This document shows, piece after piece, positions 51,835 to 62,068 of a stretch of DNA of 64,000 nucleotides (its first letter is position 1; each line of letters begins with the position of its first letter). The DNA is from Nansenia antarctica. Lineage: Eukaryota > Chordata > Actinopteri > Argentiniformes > Microstomatidae. The notes under the pieces were generated by a model. The model did no database searches. It saw only the letters and a list, made by a program, of their open reading frames with translations, and was not told where the DNA came from. The translations under genes were made by a program, and so were the position numbers. The stretch is from the NCBI GenBank assembly GCA_963989245.1, contig OZ022342.1:19199868-19263867 (forward strand). Direction: 5' to 3'.

Positions 51835-53995
51835 CACATGATTTCAGAAGAAATTTTATTTTGAAATGTCAGTGTTCAGAGAGTAAACATAAACAAATAA
51901 ACAGCAATATAAATATTAGCATAAAAAATACGAGAGTGTAACAGGGAGAAGCGCTAAGCAATTTAATACGAAAGATATTACACTAGAATATAGAGGATTA
52001 TTCCAGCAGCAGACACACATAGATATATAGATATATATTTATATTCATATGAGCAAGGGTGGCATTCCAGTAGCATAAACAATTGATTAAAACCACAAAC
52101 ACAGGAAAAGGGTCAGGTTGATGGACTCACACTTCAAAGACATATTAGTGTTGTGTGTTACTCTTCTGAGTGAAAAACATAATAGGGATAGAGAGAAAAC
52201 ACAAAAATATGCACAACAAATTTCACAAGTCTCTAGCTACGACTGTCTTTTGAAAGATTTTGTTTTATGTACAGCTTGGTTAAGTCAGTGAGTTCAACAC
52301 TTAGTCACTACACCACTACACGTAATCTGAAGACTTTCTTTTTCTTTTTTTCCATTTCCTTTTCTTTTTTTTTTTATCTGAAAAATATTCAAAACATTCC
52401 AGTAATAGCCAGATCTGCGGCTGTTGTGAGAGAGATCTCGGTCTCTCTCCTGTTTGTACAGACTGGTTATGTGTCCTATTTACATTGAGGGCAGAGTATC
52501 AGTGCATTTGGGACTTTGGCAGGGTAAGGGACGAGCTGAAGACATTCTGTGAGCCCCAGACTGCTGGCAGGAGGAGGGGAAAGGGGCTGGTCTCTGTCCT
52601 TGGTCCTGATATGGCCCTGAACGCCACAATGAGACCCCTACAAGCTCCTGCAAGGTACCCAATCAGATGGACATCCTACAGTGGCTGTAATGCAAATGTA
52701 TTTGGATCAGGTTCTCTTTAGGGGAACTGATGCCAGTACATTTAGAGGTCATAGAGAGAGAGAGAGAGCTGGCACCATGGCACCCAGGACAGAGACAGCC
52801 AACCCTTTCCCCTCCTTAAGCCCTTTACCACATATCCAAAACCTCCGGAAGTGGTCACAGGGCTTCGCTGTGAGCCTCTCAAGTGGGCTGAGAGACGCTT
52901 ATAGTGCAGAGCCAATAACACTGGGCCAGCCCGGCATAACGCTGATACAACGTTACAACAACGCTGATACCATATACACAATGCTGGTCCTAAGTTGATA
53001 AAAAACACTGATCCATCAGAAACTGATCCATAAATTACGCTGATGTTATTTGAACAGATTTATCCTTAATGCTGCTCCACAGGATGATGGGACATTGTTA
53101 AATTGTGGCCTAAGTGATGTAAATAACCACTGAACCATGCCTATGCAGAATTTCCAAAAAAGCAGCTGAAAATACTTTGATGGCCACCGTTTAGAGTAAC
53201 ATAAAATCAGCATCAGTACTCAAGTCTACTCTTAAGCGTACTATTCAGACAGCTAAAATTAACCTTACAGGCTTTTTAAAAAATGTCAATGTTACACTAT
53301 GCATTCTCTTTTAACATTAACATTGATTGTGACGAAGTTGAGCTAGCCTCTTCCTTCAGATGCGTTTTGAGAGCATTGCTCATCTTCAGTGGTTCTTCAT
53401 GTTTAAGGATGATTCATGCAACATGTCTTGTCTACTTCATTCCTTAAAGAGCTAAAGCAGGTTCTCTAAAGAAAGCTAACACAAAAGCAAATGTAATTCA
53501 TGTCACCATAAGAAGCGGGCGACTACTTTGCGTTTTTAAGGAAACATCAATCATTTCGATCAGAGCATCAGTATTTGTTTTTCTTTTGTTGTCTTTTTTT
53601 TTTCTTTATCGTGTATTACAGAGCTAGGTCCCTGGTATGGACCCCCGTCTCTGAAACACATCAGGATCCAAAACACAGCTATTCTAGTCTTTTCTCTATG
53701 ATTGCCCAATACATAAACATAAACCAATCACCTCTACCCTAAGGTTGCTATGGTGACTGTGGAGCAAAATGTCAAGTGAATACCCATTACAAACATGTGT
53801 AACATGGCAGATGCTCACTACATCCAAAACACTGGGACAATCAGATTGTAATGGCGTAAGAAAAAAAAACTAAAATCAAGGCTTCGATATTTGGGGACGG
53901 GGATGGGGATGGGGACGGGGACGCGAGGGACTCTATATCATGAGGCGGTCTTGGTTTCCGTGGCGACGGGCTTGGAGTATTTTTTTTGGCTCTGC
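51835..53995 (-). other. Probable 3' UTR of the gamma-type protocadherin transcripts
   Basis: It follows the stop codon of the last constant exon on the minus strand and has no coding signal. It is AT-rich, with a GTCCCC-type hexamer run close to the stop (about 53890-53925). A length of about 2.1 kb is inferred from the first convincing polyadenylation signal at 51855. Confidence 0.5.
51855..51860 (-). terminator. Candidate polyadenylation signal, protocadherin transcripts
   Basis: AATAAA on the minus strand, about 2.1 kb beyond the stop codon. Alternative signals nearer the stop cannot be excluded. Confidence 0.4.
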
Positions 53996-54094
53996 TTACT
54001 TCTTATCCTTCTTGGTGGACTTCTTCTTAGTGCCGGGGGTCTGGGCGGCCTTGGGGACATCCACCTGGGGCATGGCCTGAGGGGGGGTCAGGGC

Positions 54095-54131
<37 letters not shown>

Positions 54132-54270
54132 ATCATCTGCTGCTGGGGGTGGGCCGTCAGGGTGGCAGTGCTGCCGGGGATGTAGACGTTCTGGCGGTAG
54201 TCGGGCACGTGCTGCATGGGGAACTGGGCGTTGTAGCGAGGCCCCAGGGTCGCGGTCGCCTCGCTCACTC
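53996..54270 (-). CDS. Gamma-type protocadherin constant exon 3 (terminal)
   Basis: The last shared exon of all isoforms of the cluster. It enters in phase 1 from constant exon 2 and encodes about 91 residues to a TGA/TAA-type stop at 53996-53998. The hallmark gamma-protocadherin segment is clear ([14 protein letters not shown] preceded by [12 protein letters not shown]), as is the lysine-rich end ([10 protein letters not shown]). Between them lies a glutamine-rich insert: QQQMM followed by twelve glutamines (54095-54130, CAG with CAA at both ends). The cytoplasmic constant tail mediates shared signalling and trafficking of the isoforms. The acceptor is preceded by a CTCTCCCTCTCAG-type tract. 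Confidence 0.96.
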
Positions 54271-54855
54271 CTGAGAGGGAGAGGAGAGGCAAGGGAGGGA
54301 GAAAGAAGCGAAGGGAGGAAAGGAAAGAAAGAGAGAGGCAGGAGAGAGAGAGAGAGAGAGAGGGGGTTATAGGATTATAGCTTGGTGTGTCTGCGCTGTG
54401 TAGAAGAGGAGGGCTCGTTACTCAGAGGGTCATTGCTCCACTGCATTGCAGCTCCAGCTCAGCACTCTGCTCTACGCCCCCCCCCCCCCCCCCCCTCCCC
54501 CACACTCACAGAGCCTCTGCTCCCTCACGCAGACACTCCGGATGTAAACACCACATTCAAATCACCATCAGAAACATCCTGATACCACTAGCATTTTCCA
54601 TGAGACGCTCAAATGATACACTCCTAGGGTGAGAGAGGGTAGTGAGAGGCTGCAGCTGTGTAGCATTGCAACAAAGAGCCCTGTGTTCTGTCGGCTTCTT
54701 TGTTGGTTTTCTCCTGCAGAGAGACCGACACACTGTGCTTTATAGGGTGGCAATGACACCCTCTCTAACTCTGTAGGTCCCCATGTAGGCATCCAACGGA
54801 AGGATGGTGTATACACTCAGAATCTAGTGTGGTATATAGGTTCTAGAACAGGGCT

Positions 54856-54892
<37 letters not shown>

Positions 54893-55051
54893 TGTGTGTA
54901 CCCAACGGCAGAGACGTTGTAATCCTCAGAGAACACATTAAAGCCAGAATGCATAAACAGATGCATGCTTGCATCTCTCTCTCTGACTGTGTCTGTCTCT
55001 CTCTCTCTCTCTCTTAGCTATTGTGAGAGGTAACATTGTAGGCAGACTCAC
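54271..55051 (-). other. Intron between constant exons 2 and 3
   Basis: No exon seen. It contains a GA-rich tract just upstream of exon 3 (about 54300-54362), a C homopolymer run near 54478-54496 and (TG)n at about 54858-54890. Confidence 0.7.
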
Positions 55052-55158
55052 CGTTAGCGGCAGCCATCAGAGCCTGGAGTTGTTCGGCATCGGTGGGGGG
55101 GTTGGGCCAGGGTCCTGTTCCAGCTACTGCACCTGCCTCCTCAGGACGGGGGCCAGCT
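55052..55158 (-). CDS. Gamma-type protocadherin constant exon 2
   Basis: 107 bp, entered in phase 2 and left in phase 1, with AG acceptor CTCCTCAG and donor GTGAGT. It encodes a short cytoplasmic piece containing PRPEEAG and the conserved block [20 protein letters not shown], which corresponds to the WPN...E-LQAM segment of vertebrate gamma protocadherins. A (UG)n tract lies about 30 bases upstream of the acceptor on the transcript (plus-strand (CA)n 55189-55224). Confidence 0.95.
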
Positions 55159-55184
55159 CTGAGGAGAAGAGGAGGGTGATCAGT

Positions 55185-55232
<48 letters not shown>

Positions 55233-55288
55233 AACCATCTCCCTCAACCACTGTCTCTTTCTCATAAACACACACACACCCACACACA

Positions 55289-55331
<43 letters not shown>

Positions 55332-55520
55332 AATCTGTTCCTTTCTCTCTCATAAAGACACACACCAGTGGGCACACTCCTCCCATCACATTTGTCAGAA
55401 TGGCGATACACAGCTTCCAGCTACCATTTTGTATAAGCTCCCTTAGCATCACAGAGAAAATGGAGACTGGGAGAAGACATTAGAGCAGGCAGTGCTTTAA
55501 ATTAAATAAGGTAGCACACA

Positions 55521-55570
<50 letters not shown>

Positions 55571-57103
55571 GGACAGATTGACTGAGCTGTTCAGATAATA
55601 CGTATATGCGTAAGTCTTGTACCCATGCTGTGTGGAATCCGTGGGAGGGAATGTGAGAGACAGAAAAAGAGGGGGATGGGGCGAGAGGAGCAGGATCGAA
55701 TATGTGTTTGTTTTGATGATTCTAGTACAGTAGAACATGGTCCAATAATACACAATCAATGTTCTTCTTCATCGTTAAAATTGATTTCTGAATGCATGAT
55801 CGGAGAGATCTGATCACACACACACACACACGCACGTGCACATGCACGCGCACGCACACGCACAGACAAAAGACAGAAATGACCACCACAGCTATATCTT
55901 CACTACGTATAAAAGGACAGACTACACACTTCAGCAAAGCCTACAAACCTTTTTTATTAAACAAAAACCACACAGACTACGGAACAGTGCTGAGCTAAGC
56001 ACATCTACAGAACACACAACCTCCACAAAGCCTCGAGACTCATTTCAAATACAGATCTGCGCCGCGAGAGCATGTACACAGATCATCACACACTCCTAAT
56101 ACACACATCGACAGCCAGAAGCAAGGCTTGACTACACACACGTACAGCTCTACCAAGCAAGCCTACACAAGCCCGGGTCAGACAGCACATTTGGTTTTTT
56201 TAGAGAGCAGGTGGGCACTTTGCACACACAGCCTGCTCTACCTACTCCACTCTACCTCGCCTTCCCGTACGGCGTCCATCTCTGTTGGGTGCTGGTGTGG
56301 TACCTGTACGTACTGAAACACAGGGGACAGAGAGTTCTGACCATCACACGCACACACACCCACACCCACACACACCTCTCATTCCTTCAGTCAGCCCAGA
56401 TGCTTGACAAACAGAGGTCCATCAAAGGGTCCATGCTCAGTTTCTATCAAAGGAATTGAAGCTCTGGAATAGTCTTACTAGCTCAACTTTTGGACTTCCA
56501 GATTATCTGATATGACTATATGATGACTAGCCGATTTCACTCACTGTTTATGATACATGGCCAGCCATCTAGGCCGTGTGTAACTGGCCAATAACTCAAA
56601 CTCTACTCAACCATTCCTCACTGTAGTAGAGCTCTCTCCAAACCCTGTTTTAAATATCAATTATTCTATCTTCTGAATCCACAACATGCACACAGTACAG
56701 AACCATTACCATCTAAAACAACTTTTACTAACCCTATACTCACAGCACTATACCAAAAGCATAGGGTTGGCCTTACCCATAGGCTTGTTTACCTCTTCTA
56801 ACACACATCCAGCAGCCATCATGGCTGATGGTTGGTTTCCACTCTAAGTACACTGACAACTACAGCAATCATTACAGTCTAAAGCATTGCAACTCTGAGA
56901 ACTATTGTATAACAATCATCAGTTTACCCAGAATTCGGACGCTCTGAAGGGCTGTAGATGTTGGATCTGAACGTGGAGTAGTGGGGAGCCATGCACTGTC
57001 TGTTCAAACACACACCTGCCTTAGTCTGTGTATCTTTCAATGGGATTACAGTTATAGACATCCCCACACAGAAATGATTATGTCATATTGTGGTAGTAAA
57101 AAC

Positions 57104-57152
<49 letters not shown>

Positions 57153-57194
57153 TATAAAACTGCATATACGTATTCACATGAAATCAAGACTTAC
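55159..57194 (-). other. Intron between constant exons 1 and 2
   Basis: No further exon recognised. It contains several (CA)n arrays (55189-55224, 55268-55328, 55512-55567, 55818-55836) and a (TG)n at 57105-57151 that starts about 44 bases after the exon 1 donor. Confidence 0.7.
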
Positions 57195-57253
57195 CCACTG
57201 GGTCCAGGTCTCTGATTCTGGGAAAGGCGCCAGTCATTGTTGGGTAGTTTTTG
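57195..57253 (-). CDS. Gamma-type protocadherin constant exon 1
   Basis: 59 bp, entered in phase 0 from any variable exon and left in phase 2. It encodes QKLPNNDWRLSQNQRPGPSG, which matches the NTDWRFSQAQRPGTSG segment that starts the gamma constant region in other vertebrates. Acceptor CCCCAG, donor GTAAGT. This exon identifies the cluster as gamma-type rather than alpha-type. Confidence 0.96.
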
Positions 57254-58509
57254 CTGGGGAGAGAGAGGAGAGAGATGCAGTTAGAATATGTAGTGAGAGA
57301 CACACACAGGCTGTCCCTTGGGAGATCCCATAAGGAGGCGAGTCTTCTTGAGTCTTCAGCCGTGGAAGCCATTTTGTCCTTCAGTGGGTCACGAAGCAAT
57401 AAAACCTCACAGGGCCATTGGGAAGAAGCAGCAGAGAGAGAAAGAGAGAGAGAGAGAATGAAAGAGAGTGATAAACAGTGACGGAGGGGGAGTGAGAGAG
57501 TGTGTGTGAAGCAGTGCAGGAGTGTGTGTGTGTGAATTATTGAACAAGCTACTCTTGTCACGGACGTGCTCCAGAAATGAACATCTCATCCTCTCACGTT
57601 ACAGGTCATGGAGACTGTTCAGAGCCAATCTGAATAAGTTATTACATCGTTAACGACAGCCTCCTACCTATATTGACCAAGGTGCTCAAGCAATATCTGA
57701 TCTGGGTCATGATGTCACATTCAGTCTAATTCAGCGCCACAGCCAAAGCCATCCACACACGTATTAGATCGGCTGTACCACTGCCACAGTGCTTCCTGAC
57801 AGAGAGTCCATCAGTGGGGCAGTAATCTGCAGCCCTGCTCCACTGATCCTCTAAACCCCAGGCGGGATTACACAGAGCACTGCCACAGCAGCAGCCGAGT
57901 GGAGCTCAGGCCAGCAGACACACTGAGCCACCCGGCCAGGACTTACACTGAACTTCTCTCTGGGAAGGACTCTGGACACTGGACCGGCCCAGTGTATAGG
58001 GATGTATGACGACAAAGCAGTTATGAGTCATGGGAGACGTTATTCCTTCATGCTTATGAGAAACATGAAGGAGTAGCAGAGTTATATAGCAGAGTACAGA
58101 AATACAGTATTATGCTCACTGATACACAGCACGTTAAACAGGCCTGGCTCCTTCTACCCCAGTAAACACAGCACCGTTTCTAGACACTCTTGCATTCTTG
58201 GCAGGTAGGTCAAAAACAGGCAGTCATTCTCACATAAGTCCAGTCATTACTGAGAGTCTGAGACCAAACCCACCTACATATCCCACATCCTACATCCCAG
58301 TCATGTCTCTCGCCCTCCCCTTCTCACTGAGGGGGAACACACGTCGAGCGGAATAGCTGCCACTGTTTTGTGAGAGTAAATCCAGCACAGTGTTCTCCTG
58401 GCAGTCATTTGAAATATTCAGCCACCTCCAGACAGACGAGGAGATACACTGCTGTGATGTCAGAACAAACACAAACAAAACCCTCTGAATTTTCCTGAAT
58501 GGTTGAACA

Positions 58510-58531
58510 CACACACACACACACACTCACA

Positions 58532-58574
<43 letters not shown>

Positions 58575-58629
58575 AGACACAGACACAGACACAGACACAG
58601 ACACAGACACAGACACAGACACAGACACA

Positions 58630-58671
<42 letters not shown>
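58510..58671. repeat. (CA)n(GACACA)n compound array next to a protocadherin splice donor
   Basis: (CA)n, then about eleven GACACA units (58569-58632), then (CA)n. On the transcript this is (UG)n(UGUGUC)n, beginning about 70 bases after the donor of the last variable exon. Confidence 0.95.
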
Positions 58672-58675
<4 letters not shown>

Positions 58676-58742
58676 CATATTTAAGCCAGTCTTTGTCTCA
58701 TTGCCATTATTTAACGTGTGTACAGGTCAGGAAAGCCCTCAC

Positions 58743-61196
58743 CTCATTGGCTGATTTGGTAACGTGTTTGTTGGAGAGAGTCACACTCAGAGTGTTCTGG
58801 TTCACCACAGGAGACTTAACAAACACAAAGTCCCTCACACTGCTGGAGAGGGTGGGGTAGCACGGCCTGTAGGTGCGTGTGTGTGGATCTTGACTCCCAC
58901 CCACCACCTCCACGTAGCGGAGCGGCCCGTCCTTGTTGAGCTGCAGATGGATGTCCTTATGAGAGCCTAGGTGGAGGGCCTGTGTGGGGCGCAGACCCAA
59001 ACAAATCAGGTAGCCTCTGTACCTAAGCCAGCGCACCGCCATGGCAACAGTCGCCAGGAAACACACAGCGGTGACGCAGGCCAGAGATCCAATCAGGGCA
59101 AGGGTGAGGTCAGACGAGCCCTGACCTCGTCTAGAAGGAGGCGCCCTGAGCTGGAAGGAGGTGTCCACACCCGTCTCAGACACAGTGATGTTCACTGACA
59201 CACTGGTGGAGAGAGACGGTTTCCCATTATCCTGCACCAGCACCGTGATAGTGAACGAAGCATCCTCTTCCTCGAACCTACGGGCCGTACGCACCTCCCC
59301 CGTGTGGGCCCCGACCTGGAAGAGCCCCGCATCCCTCCCAGAGAGGCTGTAGGACAGCCAGGCATTGTGGCCACTGTCTGGGTCCACACACACCACCCTC
59401 TTCACCAGGTGCCCTATGCCGGCCGAGCGGGGCACAGACAGCTGAAGTACACCGTCTGGGGGCAGGGCGGGATAGACCACGTTCGGGGGGTGGTCGTTCT
59501 CATCGATCACAAACACGTGCACGGTCACATTGGAGCTCCGCACCGGTGTCCCCCCATCCCTCACCTGCACCTCCACCGGGAACATGTTCATCTGCTCATA
59601 GTCCAGGGCGCGCATGGCATAGAGGTTCCCATTCTCAGAGTTTATGTACACAAAAGAGGACACGGGAGTGCCACGCACCTCACTTTCCAGGATGGAGTAG
59701 GAGAGGCGGGTGTTCTGGCCTAAGTCCTGGTCGGATGCAGACACAGTCAGAATGAGAGCGCCGGGGCCATTGTTCTCAGCTATATCAACAGAGTAGGAGG
59801 ACTGAGAAAAGAGGGGGGCATTGTCATTTACATCTGAAAGACGGACCACAAAGGAGTGTTGTGCAGAGCGGGGAGGAGAGCCAGAGTCTGTGGCTGTCAC
59901 TGTGATGGTGTATTCAGACACAACTTCTCTGTCCAAAGGCCCTTCTGTCACCAGAGTATAGTGCTCCTCAAAGGGGGATATTAACTTAAATGGCAACCCA
60001 GGGGGGATGTGGATATTTATCTCCCCGTTTTTGCCAGCGTCCTTGTCCCGAATGCTGATCAGGGCTATAACAGTGCCTGATTCCACGTCCTCCTGGACTA
60101 CTTGGGAAAATGAGTCTATGCTTATCTTTGGGCTGTTGTCATTCACGTCAATTATTTTTACTTTAATGTGGCAGGAGCCCTCCAAAGCAGGGGTCCCTCT
60201 GTCCCTGGCTTGCACAGTGATGTCATAAATGTCAGCCATTTCATAATCCATCTCCGCTTTAACTCTGATTTCACCGGTAAGGGGATCCAGAGTAAAAAGT
60301 TTAAGAACCCTTTCTGAAGTGTATTTACTGAAGATATAGGATATCTCTCCATTAAGATCATTATCAGCATCAGATGCATTGAGTTTTGTCACCAAGGTGC
60401 CCGGTGGAGAGTTTTCTAACAAACTAACTGTTTTTAATGGCTGGTCAAAAACAGGGGCATTGTCATTGACGTCCATGACATGAATGAGAACCAAAGTAGT
60501 CCCTGATTTCTCCGGCTGCCCACCGTCTACAGCGGTAAGTAATAGGTGAAACACTGACTGTTTTTCTCTGTCCAGCGGTTTGTCCAACAATAATTCAGGG
60601 AATTTGTTGCCATCACTTTTAGATTGAACTTTCAATATAAAGCAGTCATTGGGACTGAAGATGTACGTGCGCAGTGAATTGATATCTATATCTGGATCAT
60701 GCGCGCTGTCCAAACGAAATCTAGTACCTGGTGCGGCCGCCTCGGATACTTCAAGAGAGATATTTCTACTTGGAAACATAGGCGAATTGTCATTTACATC
60801 CACAATCTCCACAGCAACACGGTGTAATTCCATGGGGTTATGAAGAACAAGTTGAACACTAAGAGAACATGTCAAACTAAGTCCGCAAAGACTTTCTCTG
60901 TCCAAAGTTTGTTTGTTGACCATGACTCCGCTCGCGGTCACGTCAAAGTATTTGGCATAAGACTCCGACACCACTCGTGGGTTTCTCTTTACTATAGATG
61001 ATGGGTCGAGACCCAAGGCTTTCGCGATGTCTCCGACATATGCCCCGGGTTGTAATTCTTCTAATACGGCATAAGAAAGTTCAACGGAAAGTGATGTCTT
61101 GCAAAGACCGGAGAGAAAAAGCCACAACAGTGGCAATCGTACGGCCCCTCTCGCTTTTTCCCGAAATCCCATTGTTCGTCCGCGGGGAGATGACAA
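58743..61196 (-). CDS. Last gamma-cluster protocadherin variable exon (C-type candidate)
   Basis: One uninterrupted exon of 818 codons ending in the donor GAG|GTGAGG, phase 0, ready to join constant exon 1. The full isoform would be 964 residues. Residues about 12-37 form a signal peptide. Six cadherin repeats follow, with calcium linkers DVNDNSP (133), DVNDNAP (242), DVNDNSP (350), DVNDNAP (455) and DENDHPP (565). EC1 has the conserved C-x5-C pair (104, 110). The transmembrane segment is about 698-722. The cytoplasmic part has [13 protein letters not shown] but then diverges and ends [10 protein letters not shown] instead of the usual SAWTFESQQ-like end. Clustered protocadherins give neurons surface identity through homophilic binding. 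Being last before the constant exons and divergent suggests a C-type member (gammaC-like), which is inference. An in-frame ATG at 61172 has the better Kozak context and is an alternative start. Confidence 0.95.
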
Positions 61197-61332
61197 TTAA
61201 GTTACTATTTCCCCATTCAACCATAAGGCTTCGGTTTCCACGGAACCTATAGTTATTATGTCATGGTAATGCTAAACATTCTCATATTTGAACAAAAGTA
61301 GGCTACTGAGGAGAAGGTTCTCAGTCTGGCCT

Positions 61333-61336
61333 AGCG
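61333..61336 (-). promoter_or_regulatory. Possible CGCT core of a protocadherin promoter element
   Basis: Clustered protocadherin promoters carry a conserved element with a CGCT core upstream of each variable exon. A CGCT (in ACGCGCTAGG) lies about 140 bases upstream of the start codon here. The surrounding consensus was not verified. Confidence 0.25.
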
Positions 61337-61480
61337 CGTAAAGTTCCTCATACTGAGTTTCAACTTTGTTGTGAGAGGAGGTGGCTGTCGTCTAACAAAG
61401 AGAGGCAAAACTCTCCAATCATGGGACAATACAAGCAGTTTCTTTTCATGGTGCCACATCTGCTACACACGCGCACACAT

Positions 61481-61481
<1 letters not shown>

Positions 61482-61529
<48 letters not shown>

Positions 61530-61557
61530 CTCACACTCACTCACACTCACTCACACA

Positions 61558-61631
<74 letters not shown>
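61482..61631. repeat. (CT)n(CA)n array upstream of the last variable exon
   Basis: (CT)n at 61482-61522, then CA/TCACACAC repeats to 61631, starting about 290 bp upstream of the 58743-61196 exon start. It lies between that promoter and the next variable exon. The remaining stretch to 62068 has no gene. Confidence 0.95.
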
Positions 61632-61632
<1 letters not shown>

Positions 61633-62068
61633 CACCTGTTAAGGATTTTTATTTCATTTTTCTGAGGAAAAAAAAACGAACGAGAAAGAAAAACACCTCT
61701 ATAAACAGTTTTGCAAGCTTTGATTGTCTTTTGTCACCTAAAAAGTTCTTGGTAAAACTGCAACCATTAAAAGCTCTGTTGTCCACTTGTTTACGATATC
61801 CTTTACTAGAGCAAAAAACAACGACATGAAAAATGCAATATGAAACACGATTGATACAGGCTTTTAAAAGGCTACGCTCTTTGAGACGAGTGGCGTTAAA
61901 GAGTACGGTACTAGGAACTATCAACTGTCATTCCACAACAAACACAAGCACAATGTTTAGAATAAGTCATCGACAATATGTGTTGACATTAAATCAAATC
62001 AAAACAAAACCGGCCTTGGCTTAATTTGCTGACTGAGATCATTTTAGCACTATATCGTTTTTTCTCAC

